DNA of 48,767 nucleotides from Nocardia shimofusensis NBRC 100134 (GCF_001613125.1 NZ_BDBT01000021.1:1-48767); one strand, 5' to 3'; shown: positions 27,069 to 34,275, counted from the stretch's first letter. Numbers and translations are program-made. The notes: generated by a model from the letters alone, not told the origin.

Positions 27069-28790
27069 ATGGCCCGTCCGCCCGTCGATCCCCGCCTGTG
27101 GCGCCATGCCCGCTCGGCGCGCCGCTATCTCGGCTACAGCGTCGGCCTGTCGGTGCTGACCACGGTCTGCATCGTCGTCGCCGCCGTGGCGCTGAGCCGG
27201 GTGCTGGCGGGGGTGATCACCGACCCGACGCGCCGCGAGTTCGCCGACTGGACGATCGAACTCGCGGTGCTCGCGGTGGCGCTGGGCGGGCGCGCGGTGG
27301 CGAGCTGGTGGCAGGCCAGGCTGGCGCACCGGGCGGGCGCGAGCGTGGTCGCCGAACTGGAGACCGCCGTGCTGGCCGCGGGAGCCGGGCTCACCCCGCG
27401 TGAACTCGACAATCGCAGAACCGAACTCGCGGTCGTGGTGGGCACCGGACTGTCCGGGTTGCGCGACTACCTGACCGGCTACCTGCCCGCCCTGCTGCTC
27501 ACCGTCCTGGTGCCCCCGGTGCTGCTGGCGGTGATCTTCGCCCACGACCCGGTTTCCGGCGGCATCGCCGTGGTGACCCTGCCGCTGATCCCGATCTTCA
27601 TGATCCTCATCGGCCTGCTCACCCAGGGCCGGGCGACGGCCACGCTGGAAGCGACCACCCGCCTGTCCGACCAGCTGCTCGACCTGTTCGCCGGCATGCC
27701 CACCCTGCGTGCGCTCGGCCGCGAAAGCGCCGGGAACGACACGGGCGCGTCGACGGCGCCGTCGATGGTCCCGCGCGTCCGGGCGCTCGGCGACAGCCTG
27801 CGTATCCGCACCATGCGCGCGCTGCGCGTGGCCTTTCTGTCCTCGATGGTGCTGGAACTGCTGGCCACCCTCAGCGTCGCCCTCATCGCCGTGTCCATCG
27901 GCCTGCGCCTGGTCTACGGCGGGATGGACCTCTACGACGGGCTGGTGGCGCTGATCCTCGCGCCCGAGGTCTACCTGCCATTGCGCACCCTGGGGGAGCG
28001 GTTCCACGCCGCTCAGGACGGAATGGCCGCCGCGGACAAGGCGTTCGCGGTGCTCGAGCCCGCCGGTGCGCGCCCCGGCGGGACCGCCGTGACGACCGAG
28101 AAGCCGGGCGCGCGACGGCCGAGCCAGGGCGCCGCTCATATCGAAGTGCGGGGTCTGGGGGTGCGCGCCCGGGAAGGCTGGGCGCCGTGGGAACTGAACG
28201 CCGATGCGCGGCCGGGGGCGGTGACCGTGCTGGCCGGTGCCAACGGCAGCGGCAAGTCCACCGCCGTGTCGGCGATCCTCGGGCTCATCGAACCCGAGCA
28301 GGGGCGGGTGCTCGTCGACGGGGTGGACGTACGCGCGCTGGATCAGCGGGCGTGGTGGGACCGGCTGGCGTGGCTGCCGCAGCGACCGGTGCTGGTGCCG
28401 GGCACACTGCGGGAGAACCTGGAACTGCTCGGCGCGGGTGACCTCGCCGACCTCGATCGCGCCTGCGCCGCCACCGGATTCGACGCCGTGCTCGCCGAAC
28501 TACCACGCGGATGGCAGACCGTCGTCGGTGCGGGCGGGCACGGCCTGAGCCTCGGACAGCGGCAGCGACTGGCATTGACGCGGATGCTCGCCACGCACCG
28601 GCCGGTGCTGCTGCTCGACGAGCCGACCGCGCACCTGGACGAGGCGAGCGAAGCGGGCGTTCTCGCCGCGCTGCGCGAGCGGGCGGCCGCGGGCGCGACT
28701 GTCGTGGTGGTCGGGCACCGGCCCACCGTGCTGGCATCCGCCGACGAGATCGTGCCGGTGCTGTCGAAGGACGCGGTGAGTGCGTCGTGA
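27069..28790 (+). CDS. cydD: Heterodimeric ABC exporter subunit CydD (thiol reductant exporter)
   Basis: 573 residues: six membrane helices (about 20-300) and an ATPase domain (about 355-560) with Walker A GANGSGKST, signature LSLGQRQRL and Walker B VLLLDEPTAHLDE. CydDC exports or handles thiols and haem needed to assemble cytochrome bd. The middle LLDLFAGMPTLRALGRE is typical of CydD. It overlaps cydC by four bases (GTGA), so the two halves of the transporter are translated together. Unlike mycobacteria, where cydABDC is elsewhere, the unit here sits in the pabC/glnR neighbourhood. Confidence 0.94.
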   Translation: MARPPVDPRLWRHARSARRYLGYSVGLSVLTTVCIVVAAVALSRVLAGVITDPTRREFADWTIELAVLAVALGGRAVASWWQARLAHRAGASVVAELETAVLAAGAGLTPRELDNRRTELAVVVGTGLSGLRDYLTGYLPALLLTVLVPPVLLAVIFAHDPVSGGIAVVTLPLIPIFMILIGLLTQGRATATLEATTRLSDQLLDLFAGMPTLRALGRESAGNDTGASTAPSMVPRVRALGDSLRIRTMRALRVAFLSSMVLELLATLSVALIAVSIGLRLVYGGMDLYDGLVALILAPEVYLPLRTLGERFHAAQDGMAAADKAFAVLEPAGARPGGTAVTTEKPGARRPSQGAAHIEVRGLGVRAREGWAPWELNADARPGAVTVLAGANGSGKSTAVSAILGLIEPEQGRVLVDGVDVRALDQRAWWDRLAWLPQRPVLVPGTLRENLELLGAGDLADLDRACAATGFDAVLAELPRGWQTVVGAGGHGLSLGQRQRLALTRMLATHRPVLLLDEPTAHLDEASEAGVLAALRERAAAGATVVVVGHRPTVLASADEIVPVLSKDAVSAS

Positions 28791-30829
28791 GCGCGTCGTT
28801 CCGCCCCGACCTTCGTCCCGGCTCCGGCTCCGGCTCCGGCTCTGGTTCTGGTTCTGGCATCGGCTCTGGTTCTGGCATCGGCCCCGGCTCTGGTTCGCGC
28901 TCCGGTTCTGGTTCTGGCATCGGCTCCGGTTCGGGTTCGGGCTCCGGTTCGGGGTCTGGCATCGGCCTCGGTTCGGGCTCGGGTTCCGATTCCGGTTCAG
29001 GCGCCGGGGCCGGGGTCGGCTCAGGCGTCGGCCCCGGTGCTCGCGCGGGCATCGGGTCAGGGTCAGGCACTCGCACCGACGTCGACAGCGATCCCGGGCG
29101 ACGGCGATCGGGACTCACGTCGCTGTTGGCGGATCTGCGCAAGATCTGGCGGTTGCTCGAACTCGCGCCGCTGCGGGTGGGCGTCGCGATCGGGTGGGGT
29201 GTGTTGTCCTTCGGTAGCGCGCTCGCCCTGGCGGGGCTGGCCGCCTGGCTGATCGCCCGGGCCTGGCAGATGCCGCCGGTGCTCGACCTCAGCGTCGCCG
29301 TGACCGCGGTACGCGCGCTGGGCATCTCCCGCGGCCTGTGCCGGTACCTGGAGAGGTTGGCGACCCACGACGTCGCCCTGCGCTCCATGACCACGGCGCG
29401 CACCAGCGTCTACCGCGAACTGGCCGGCTCCGACATCTGGCTGCGCCGCGAACGCCGGACGTCGGAAGCCGCCGAGGGCCCCGGCCGCCCGTTGCGCCGC
29501 GGCGACCTGCTGGTCCGGGTCGGCAGCGATATCGACGATCTCGGCTCGGTGGTGGTGCGTGCGCTGGTCCCCATCGCCGTCGCGGTGGTGCTCGCGCTGG
29601 CCGCGGTCGGCGCCATCGCCTTCATCTCGCCCGCGGCCGCGGTGATACTGGCCGCGTCCCTGGCGGTGTCGGGAGTGCTCGCCCCCTGGCTGTCGGCCCG
29701 CGCCGCCCGTGAGGCCGAGGTCGCGGTGGTCGCCGATCGCGCCGAGTTCACCGCTCGCGCGCTCACCGTTCTCGACCACGCTCCCGAACTGCGGGTGGCG
29801 GGCCGCCTCGACGACACCGTGGCCGCTGCCCGGACTTCGGGACAGCGCGCGGTGGCCGCCGAGGACTCCGCCGCCGCCCGGACCGCGTGGTCGGCCGCGG
29901 CCACACCGCTGGCGATGGGCGCGAGCGTCCTCGGCGCGCTGCTGGTCGGCGTCGCCGTCTACGGCCCCGGCGGAGGCCTGCCCGGCGGCATGACCCCGAT
30001 GGCGCTGACGATCCTGGTGCTGCTGCCCTTGTCGTCCTTCGAGGCGATGGCCGCACTTCCCGCCGCCGCCAGAGCCGTCACCACGGCCCGCGCGGCGCTG
30101 GGCCGCATCGAGCGCGCCGAACGCACCGTGCCCGACAGGGACGATGCCATGCCCGATAGGGACGATGTCATTGCGGCGATAGGGGAAGACCTTCCGTCCG
30201 ACCTCCCCGGCCTCCCCCCGGGCCGCCGCATCGCGGTGATCGGTCCCAGCGGTGCGGGCAAGTCGACGCTGCTGATGGTCTGGGCCGGTCTGCTCGGTGA
30301 CCAGGGCGCCGCTCAGCGTGCCGGGATCACCTACTTCGCCGAGGACGCGCACCTGTTCGGCACGAGCGTGCTGGAGAACCTGCGCGTCGCCCGTGGCGAT
30401 CTCACCGAAGCCCAAGCCGAGGACGCACTGCGCGCCGTCGGTCTCGGGAACTGGCTCGACACCCTGCCCGACGGTGTGCGCACCGATCTCGTCGGCGGCG
30501 CGTCGGCGGTGTCCGGCGGCCAGCGCCGGCGTCTCCTGCTCGCCCGTGCCCTGGTCTCCCCGGCCCGAGTGCTACTGCTCGACGAGCCGACCGAGCACAT
30601 GGAGGCCGATGCGGGCACCGACCTGCTGCGCGCCCTGCTCGACGTCGACTCCGGCCTGGTGTCGCCCGATCGCGTGGTCGTCGTGGTCACCCATCAGCTC
30701 CCCGCCGAGCACCGCGCCGACACCGTGGTCCGGGTCGCACCGCCCTGGCGGATCGATATCGTCCCCGGCCCGTGCGCGCCGGATTCGCGCACCGCGAACG
30801 TCGCGGAAAATACATTGCCGACCTCCTGA
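28787..30829 (+). CDS. cydC: Heterodimeric ABC exporter subunit CydC with a Gly-Ser N-terminal tract
   Basis: 680 residues, about 100 more than usual. Residues 11-94 are almost only Gly and Ser with spaced Ile, Pro, Arg and Ala (units such as GSGSGIGSGSG), ahead of the normal CydC body, which starts near LLADLRKIWRLLELAPLR. The membrane domain is about 125-430, and the ATPase has Walker A GPSGAGKST, signature VSGGQRRRL and Walker B VLLLDEPTEHME. The GTG start overlapping cydD places the tract inside the protein; no ribosome site for a start after the tract was seen, though an internal start cannot be excluded. A short repeat, PDRDDAMPDRDDV, lies in the linker before the ATPase. Confidence 0.92.
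   Translation: MSASFRPDLRPGSGSGSGSGSGSGIGSGSGIGPGSGSRSGSGSGIGSGSGSGSGSGSGIGLGSGSGSDSGSGAGAGVGSGVGPGARAGIGSGSGTRTDVDSDPGRRRSGLTSLLADLRKIWRLLELAPLRVGVAIGWGVLSFGSALALAGLAAWLIARAWQMPPVLDLSVAVTAVRALGISRGLCRYLERLATHDVALRSMTTARTSVYRELAGSDIWLRRERRTSEAAEGPGRPLRRGDLLVRVGSDIDDLGSVVVRALVPIAVAVVLALAAVGAIAFISPAAAVILAASLAVSGVLAPWLSARAAREAEVAVVADRAEFTARALTVLDHAPELRVAGRLDDTVAAARTSGQRAVAAEDSAAARTAWSAAATPLAMGASVLGALLVGVAVYGPGGGLPGGMTPMALTILVLLPLSSFEAMAALPAAARAVTTARAALGRIERAERTVPDRDDAMPDRDDVIAAIGEDLPSDLPGLPPGRRIAVIGPSGAGKSTLLMVWAGLLGDQGAAQRAGITYFAEDAHLFGTSVLENLRVARGDLTEAQAEDALRAVGLGNWLDTLPDGVRTDLVGGASAVSGGQRRRLLLARALVSPARVLLLDEPTEHMEADAGTDLLRALLDVDSGLVSPDRVVVVVTHQLPAEHRADTVVRVAPPWRIDIVPGPCAPDSRTANVAENTLPTS
28817..29068 (+). 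repeat. GGCTCC/GGTTCT-type microsatellite coding Gly-Ser in cydC
   Basis: About 250 bases made of degenerate six-base units (GGCTCC, GGTTCT, GGTTCG) with a larger period marked by TCTGGCATCGGC at 28853, 28871, 28913 and 28955. Codon choice varies between units, so it is an old or selected repeat rather than a recent pure expansion. Confidence 0.9.
30130..30167 (+). repeat. Short direct repeat in the cydC linker
   Basis: Two near-identical 18-base units, each encoding a PDRDD block, in the segment joining the membrane and ATPase domains of CydC. Confidence 0.6.
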
Positions 30830-30843
30830 ACGGCGACTACTTT
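30815..30843 (+). promoter_or_regulatory. Putative promoter at the end of cydC
   Basis: TTGCCG (30815-30820) and TACTTT (30838-30843) are spaced by exactly 17 bases, a good housekeeping-sigma match. It predicts a transcript beginning near 30850, just ahead of the structured element and its tiny ORF. The -35 lies inside the last codons of cydC. Confidence 0.5.
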
Positions 30844-30849
30844 CGTCGG

Positions 30850-31070
30850 TACACAGGAAGGGAGGTGGTTCGAGGAATGGATAGTTCCAGGACATGTGAG
30901 GTGGCTGTCCGCTAGGCGCCCACCACTGGTGGTATCCGCCCGTACCCTGTGCGCCGAGCGAATACCAGACAGTCACCCGGCCCCCGAGTCCCCGGTCGAG
31001 TCCGCCCGGGATCGGCGCAGGCACCAGCCCGCGCCGATACGACTCGGGGGTCGTTCCGTTTCCGGAACGA
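30850..31070 (+). ncRNA. Candidate structured RNA / leader element with a tiny ORF
   Basis: A dense set of compatible helices. GGTGGCTGTC (30900-30909) pairs with GACAGTCACC (30968-30977), with one G-U. Inside it are GGCGC/GCGCC (30915-30919 with 30951-30955) and CCACC/GGTGG (30920-30932). A second domain is closed by CCCCCGAGTC (30981-30990) with GACTCGGGGG (31041-31050), extendable to 13 pairs, and holds two hairpins: CCCGG/CCGGG (30991-31010) and ATCGGCGC/GCGCCGAT (31011-31038), i.e. a three-way junction. A final hairpin TCGTTCCG/CGGAACGA (31051-31070) competes for three bases with the junction stem. Helices were paired by eye; no covariation is available. I do not recognise a named RNA family. 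Confidence 0.5.
30877..30915 (+). CDS. Predicted 12-residue leader peptide in the structured element
   Basis: ATG at 30877 to TAG at 30915 encodes MDSSRTCEVAVR. A strong GGGAGGTGG ribosome site lies upstream (about 30860-30868, then TTCGAGGA). The last five codons are the 5-prime strand of the first long helix, so a translating ribosome would open that helix, as in attenuators. The single Cys and two Arg could be the sensed residues, but that is inference. Confidence 0.4.
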   Translation: MDSSRTCEVAVR

Positions 31071-31101
31071 TCGACTGCCGGACCGATCGACGAGAGAAAG
31101 T

Positions 31102-31107
31102 TACGCT
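31102..31107 (+). promoter_or_regulatory. Putative -10 hexamer for the Uma2 remnant
   Basis: TACGCT, six bases, then ATG at 31114, the leaderless pattern; it survives although the gene is broken. Confidence 0.4.
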
Positions 31108-31113
31108 GGGACG

Positions 31114-31412
31114 ATGACCGTCGAGTCGCTCCCCGACTGAGTGATCCCCCCTCGTGCTCGCGGTCGAGGGCGGTCTTGCCGGATTCGGTGGAACGCGACA
31201 GGGAGACCGAGCCGCTGAAGTACGCGAATGCCGGTATCCCGCATTTCTGGCGTGTGGAGCGCGGAGCCGATGATCGTGTCGTCGTCTACGCCTACGAACT
31301 CGATCCGGCGACGAACCGCTATGTCCCGGTCGGCATCTTCCATGACCGGGTGCGGATCTCCGCGCCGTTTCCGATCGACATCGACCTGACCGCGCTGGGC
31401 TGTCGCGGCTGA
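31114..31412 (+). pseudogene. Decayed Uma2-family (PD-(D/E)XK) nuclease gene
   Basis: The start MTVESLPD matches Uma2-family N-termini, which typically continue with Trp; here that codon reads TGA, then VIPP. About 100 residues, including the catalytic core, are then missing: the sequence jumps to LVLAVE (31151-31168), changes frame, and resumes with VLPDSVERDRETEPLKYANAGIPHFWRVE and a C-terminal YELDPATNRYVPVGIFHDRV typical of Uma2 (DUF820). Hence a nonsense codon, an internal deletion and a frameshift. An isolated frame from 31176 could in principle make the 78-residue C-terminal piece, but it would lack the active site. Uma2 genes are common and often decayed in actinobacteria. Confidence 0.75.
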
Positions 31413-31440
31413 GCGGCGACGTGGGGTTCGGACGATCCGG

Positions 31441-32139
31441 TCAGCCGATGTAGCGCTGGAGCCGAGCGGACAGGCGCGGTTCCAGCGGTCCGTCCGCGAC
31501 GACGCGCTCCTCGACATATGCCAGGTCGCCGCCCTCGACGATGCCGTAGAGGCGCTTGGCGCCGCCGACGACGATGCCGGACTGGCTGCGGATCACCACG
31601 TCGGTGGCCAGTTCCCAGGACGCCTGGGTGAGGGCGGTGCCGTAGAAGAGTTCGACGATGCCGGTGCTGTGGGTCAGCAGCAGTTCGATGACTTCGTCGT
31701 TGCCGTCCACGCCGACCCGCCAGAAACCGGTCTCGCGCAGGTCGGGACCGTCGTAGTTGCCCTCGTCGTCGAGGAACCAGCTCCGCGATTCCCAGGACAG
31801 ATAGTCGCCGCCGTCGTGGGAGACGACGATCTGCTGGCCGAAGCGGTAGTCGCCGCGCGCGGGGTCGTAGCCTTCGCCCTCGCCGCGCCAGACGCCGACC
31901 ATCGGCAGCAGCGCCAGCACGGCGTGATTGAGGTCGGGTCCGAGCCGCAGATTCGCGGTGTCCTCGGGCAACGGCAGATCCGGCAGCACCGGAATGTTGC
32001 GGCCGGCGGTGGATTCGGCGCGCTCGGCGGCGTCGGCAACGGCTCGATCGCCGCTGCGGCGTGGCGCTGCGGCGTGGCCGTTCATGGTGTCACTCGCTCG
32101 CTCGGCCGGTTCGGAACCTTCGCTCGCGAGACCGCTCAT
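31441..32139 (-). CDS. Nitrobindin-like haem-binding beta-barrel protein (FABP/THAP4 type)
   Basis: 232 residues. A variable N-terminus (about 1-60) precedes the nitrobindin domain: LNHAVLALLPMVGVWRGEGEGYDP, FGQQIVVSHDGGDYLSWESRSW, ETGFWRV, LLLTHSTGIVELFYG, and a C-terminal RLQRYIG. Nitrobindins are ferric haem proteins that isomerise peroxynitrite or bind NO; Rv0813c is the mycobacterial member (from memory). ATG at 32139 overlaps the stop of the preceding membrane peptide gene (ATGA), so coupling decides the start; an internal ATG at 32085 is less likely. The gene is the last of its unit. Confidence 0.85.
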   Translation of the reverse strand: MSGLASEGSEPAERASDTMNGHAAAPRRSGDRAVADAAERAESTAGRNIPVLPDLPLPEDTANLRLGPDLNHAVLALLPMVGVWRGEGEGYDPARGDYRFGQQIVVSHDGGDYLSWESRSWFLDDEGNYDGPDLRETGFWRVGVDGNDEVIELLLTHSTGIVELFYGTALTQASWELATDVVIRSQSGIVVGGAKRLYGIVEGGDLAYVEERVVADGPLEPRLSARLQRYIG

Positions 32140-32231
32140 GATTCGGTGAACAGCCGGTAGAACACGTACAGACCGAACCACGCGATCAGTACCGACACCA
32201 GGACCAGCAGAACTTCGAAGAAGAGGACCAC
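32136..32231 (-). CDS. 31-residue single-pass membrane peptide coupled to nitrobindin
   Basis: GTG at 32231 to TGA at 32136. After Met the sequence is VLFFEVLLVLVSVLIAWFG, then LYVFYRLFTES: one clear membrane helix with a Glu near its start and a short basic/acidic tail. TAGACT lies seven bases before the GTG, indicating a leaderless message, and the stop overlaps the nitrobindin ATG by four bases. Both signals, plus the strong hydrophobicity, support a real gene too short for usual annotation. Function unknown; it may be a small membrane partner or simply couple nitrobindin translation to a leaderless start. Confidence 0.7.
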   Translation of the reverse strand: MVLFFEVLLVLVSVLIAWFGLYVFYRLFTES

Positions 32232-32238
32232 GTCGCCG

Positions 32239-32244
32239 AGTCTA
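32239..32244 (-). promoter_or_regulatory. Putative -10 hexamer for the membrane peptide-nitrobindin unit
   Basis: TAGACT on the minus strand, seven bases before GTG at 32231; it lies just downstream (in the reading direction) of the sulfur-operon terminator, as expected for a new transcription unit. Confidence 0.55.
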
Positions 32245-32267
32245 TCGAGCCCGTTCCGAGACAGCGA

Positions 32268-32324
32268 AACGGCCCCGCGGCAACCCGTCGGATCGTACCG
32301 ATCCGGCGGGGCCGCGGGGCCGTT
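32268..32324 (-). terminator. Long hairpin terminator of the sulfur operon
   Basis: AACGGCCCCGCGGC and GCCGCGGGGCCGTT form a perfect 14-bp outer stem; inside, CCGTCGGATC pairs with GATCCGGCGG with one wobble. On the minus strand it ends in GGCCGTTTCG, a short T-run. It begins 15 bases after the sseC2 stop. Confidence 0.8.
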
Positions 32325-32339
32325 CGCGCCCTGAGGGTC

Positions 32340-32645
32340 TTACTTCGCGACAGCGACGTCCACGTTGTGGATGCCCGCGCCTTCGGGCCTGACCTCGGCC
32401 GAGCCGTTGCCGGCCGAGGACAGCGCGCGCACGGTCCACGAGCCCGGCGCGGCGAAGAAGCGGAAGTCTCCGGTGCCGGAGGCGACGACCTCGGCGGTGA
32501 AGTCACCGTTGCCGTCGAGCAGACGCACGAACGCGCCGCCCACCGGCTGACCGTCGGTGCTCAGGACACGGCCGGTGATGACCGTCTCCTTCTCCACGTC
32601 GACGCCCGCCGGAATGGCCTGTCCCTGAGTAGGTGCTGCACACAT
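32340..32645 (-). CDS. sseC2: DUF1416 domain-containing protein SseC
   Basis: 101 residues with a carboxypeptidase-regulatory/Ig-like beta fold: VITGRVLSTDGQPVGGAFVRLLDGNGDF, GTGDFRFFAAPGSWTVRAL and the C-terminal IHNVDVAVAK. This protein regularly follows the CysA2-type sulfurtransferase in actinobacteria (sseC in M. tuberculosis). Role unknown, probably in thiosulfate/sulfane-sulfur handling by association. Six bases separate it from cysA2, with a GGAGAG ribosome site inside the cysA2 end. Confidence 0.9.
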   Translation of the reverse strand: MCAAPTQGQAIPAGVDVEKETVITGRVLSTDGQPVGGAFVRLLDGNGDFTAEVVASGTGDFRFFAAPGSWTVRALSSAGNGSAEVRPEGAGIHNVDVAVAK

Positions 32646-32651
32646 GACTGA

Positions 32652-33485
32652 TTACTCTCCCAACTCGATCGGTGCACCGATGAGGGAGCCGTACTCGGTC
32701 CAGCTCCCGTCGTAGTTCTTGACGTTCTGGTGGCCCAGCAGTTCCTGCAGGACGAACCAGGTGTGCGAGGAACGCTCGCCGATGCGGCAGTAGGCGATGG
32801 TCTCCTTCTCGCCGTCCAGGCCCGCGTCCTTGTAGAGCGCGGCGAGTTCCTCGTCGGACTTGAAGGTGCCGTCCTCGTTGGCCGCCTTGCTCCACGGCAC
32901 GTTGATCGCGGTGGGAACGTGGCCGGGCCGCTGGCTCTGCTCCTGCGGCAGGTGCGCGGGGGCGAGGATCTTGCCGGAGAACTCGTCGGGCGAACGCACG
33001 TCGACCAGGTTCTTGGTGCCGATGGCCGCGATGACCTCGTCACGGAAGGCGCGGATCGACAGGTCCGGCGCGGCGGCCTTGTACTGGGTGGCCGGGCGGC
33101 TCACGGCGTCGGTCGACAGCGGGCGGCCGTCGAGCTCCCACTTCTTGCGGCCGCCGTCGATCAGCTTGACGTCGTTGTGGCCGTAGAGCTTGAAGTACCA
33201 GTAGGCGTAGGCCGCGAACCAGTTGTTGTTGCCGCCGTAGAGCACGACGGTGTCGTCGTTGGAGATGCCGCGCGCGGAGAGCAGGTCGGAGAACTGCTCC
33301 TGGCTGACGAAGTCGCGACGGACCGGATCCTGCAGATCGGTCTTCCAGTCCAGGCGCACGGCGCCTTCGATGTGACCGGTGTCGTAGGCGGAGGTGTCCT
33401 CGTCGACCTCGACGAAGACCACGCCGGGGGTGTTGAGGTTCTCTTCGGCCCAGTCCACGGAGACCAGGACATCGGAGCGAGCCAT
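32652..33485 (-). CDS. cysA2: Thiosulfate sulfurtransferase (rhodanese) CysA2-like
   Basis: 277 residues, two rhodanese domains. The C-terminal active domain has Cys233 in YCRIGERSS, the active-site loop; the N-terminal domain is inactive. Other marks: DTGHIEGAVRLDW, VVLYGGNNNWFAAYAYW and LVDVRSPDEF. It transfers sulfane sulfur from thiosulfate to a thiol acceptor in the cytoplasm. AAAGGA ribosome site five bases before the ATG. Second structural gene of an operon led by a DUF4395 gene and a polycysteine leader ORF, so probably controlled by cysteine supply. Confidence 0.94.
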   Translation of the reverse strand: MARSDVLVSVDWAEENLNTPGVVFVEVDEDTSAYDTGHIEGAVRLDWKTDLQDPVRRDFVSQEQFSDLLSARGISNDDTVVLYGGNNNWFAAYAYWYFKLYGHNDVKLIDGGRKKWELDGRPLSTDAVSRPATQYKAAAPDLSIRAFRDEVIAAIGTKNLVDVRSPDEFSGKILAPAHLPQEQSQRPGHVPTAINVPWSKAANEDGTFKSDEELAALYKDAGLDGEKETIAYCRIGERSSHTWFVLQELLGHQNVKNYDGSWTEYGSLIGAPIELGE

Positions 33486-33536
33486 TGTGTTCCTTTCAGC
33501 GATGACAACTGCAGGGTCGGAAGTAACAGTGCAGGG

Positions 33537-34052
33537 TCAGTTCGATGCCGGGGATCCGGCCGGACGGAAACGGGCGACCAGCGGATAGATCCGGCAACCC
33601 AGGCAGATTCCGAACGCGGCGTTCAGGAACGCCGCGAACAGGGCGAAGCCGGCGAACACCGCGCCGACCACGGTGGAGCCGAGCACGAAGCCCAGCAGGG
33701 ACACGGCCGCGAAGGCGAAGCCGAGCAGCTGGGCGAAGCGCAGCGGCGGCGTCGGCTCGGTTTCGGTGACCGGCCCCAGCCGCGGCGCGACCAGCGTGCC
33801 GAAGATCAGGCCGTAGGGATGCTTGCGGGGCCCCGTCAGCGCGCCGACGGCGAACACGACCGCCTGCACCGCGATCAACGCGGTGGCCAGGCCGGGGGCG
33901 GCGGACGCCGCGAGCAGCACCAGCACCAGCACGGCGGTGGTGATCCAGGCGACGAACCGCGGTCCGCGCACATCGACCTGATCGAATGCGGGCCGCGAGG
34001 CGGCCTCGGTGCGGGGCTCGAGGCCCGAAGACGTTTCGAGGTGAGAAGACAT
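33537..34052 (-). CDS. DUF4395 membrane protein
   Basis: 171 residues with four hydrophobic segments. Family signature: FDQVDVRGPRFVAWITT near residue 25, RPxxxPYG-like RKHPYGLIF, and a C-terminal AFGICLGCRIYPL with a Cys-x-x-Cys pair that could carry or pass sulfur. In actinobacteria DUF4395 genes lie next to rhodanese and thioredoxin genes, as here, so a role in sulfur transport across the membrane is plausible but unproven. AGGAG ribosome site eight bases before the ATG. First protein gene after the polycysteine leader. Confidence 0.88.
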   Translation of the reverse strand: MSSHLETSSGLEPRTEAASRPAFDQVDVRGPRFVAWITTAVLVLVLLAASAAPGLATALIAVQAVVFAVGALTGPRKHPYGLIFGTLVAPRLGPVTETEPTPPLRFAQLLGFAFAAVSLLGFVLGSTVVGAVFAGFALFAAFLNAAFGICLGCRIYPLVARFRPAGSPASN

Positions 34053-34181
34053 GGTGCGTACTCCTGCGCTGATTGCTTTCGGTGGCGGAATGGCCAGGTC
34101 GCCGGAGGATCTACCGGAAGGGATCACTCGCGCGGCGGGCAGCGGTCGGCGTCGGATGGAACTTCGGAAGACGGCCGGCCG

Positions 34182-34268
34182 TCAGCGGCACAGGCAGCAA
34201 CAACCACCGAGTCGACACAGGTCAACTGTGCGACGTCGGGTGAGCATCAGCTCGTGGTTGGCTTGCAC
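34182..34268 (-). CDS. Leaderless polycysteine leader peptide of the sulfur operon
   Basis: GTG at 34268 gives 28 residues ending DLCRLGGCCCLCR; five of the last eleven residues are Cys, including three in a row. Upstream TAAACT ends seven bases before the GTG, so the mRNA should start at the start codon. An internal ATG at 34247 gives the 21-residue core beginning MLTRRRTVDL. Polycysteine leaderless ORFs upstream of cysA2-type operons were shown in mycobacteria to act as cysteine-responsive attenuators: low Cys-tRNA stalls the ribosome in the Cys run and opens the downstream ribosome site. The 129-base gap to the DUF4395 gene would hold the switching RNA. Confidence 0.8.
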   Translation of the reverse strand: MQANHELMLTRRRTVDLCRLGGCCCLCR

Positions 34269-34275
34269 GGAAGGC

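Noticed and set aside
24406..28139. Long minus-strand frames opposite cydABD
   Set aside because: Typical GC-rich antisense translations full of His, Gln, Arg and Asp; the plus-strand cyd genes explain the region.
30990..31010. T-loop-like GGTCGAGTCC as part of a tRNA
   Set aside because: No acceptor, D-arm or anticodon arm can be formed around it; it is the loop of a small hairpin in the structured element.
31176..31412. Intact 78-residue gene
   Set aside because: The sequence aligns only with the C-terminal third of Uma2 proteins, and upstream in-register remnants show it is a broken gene.
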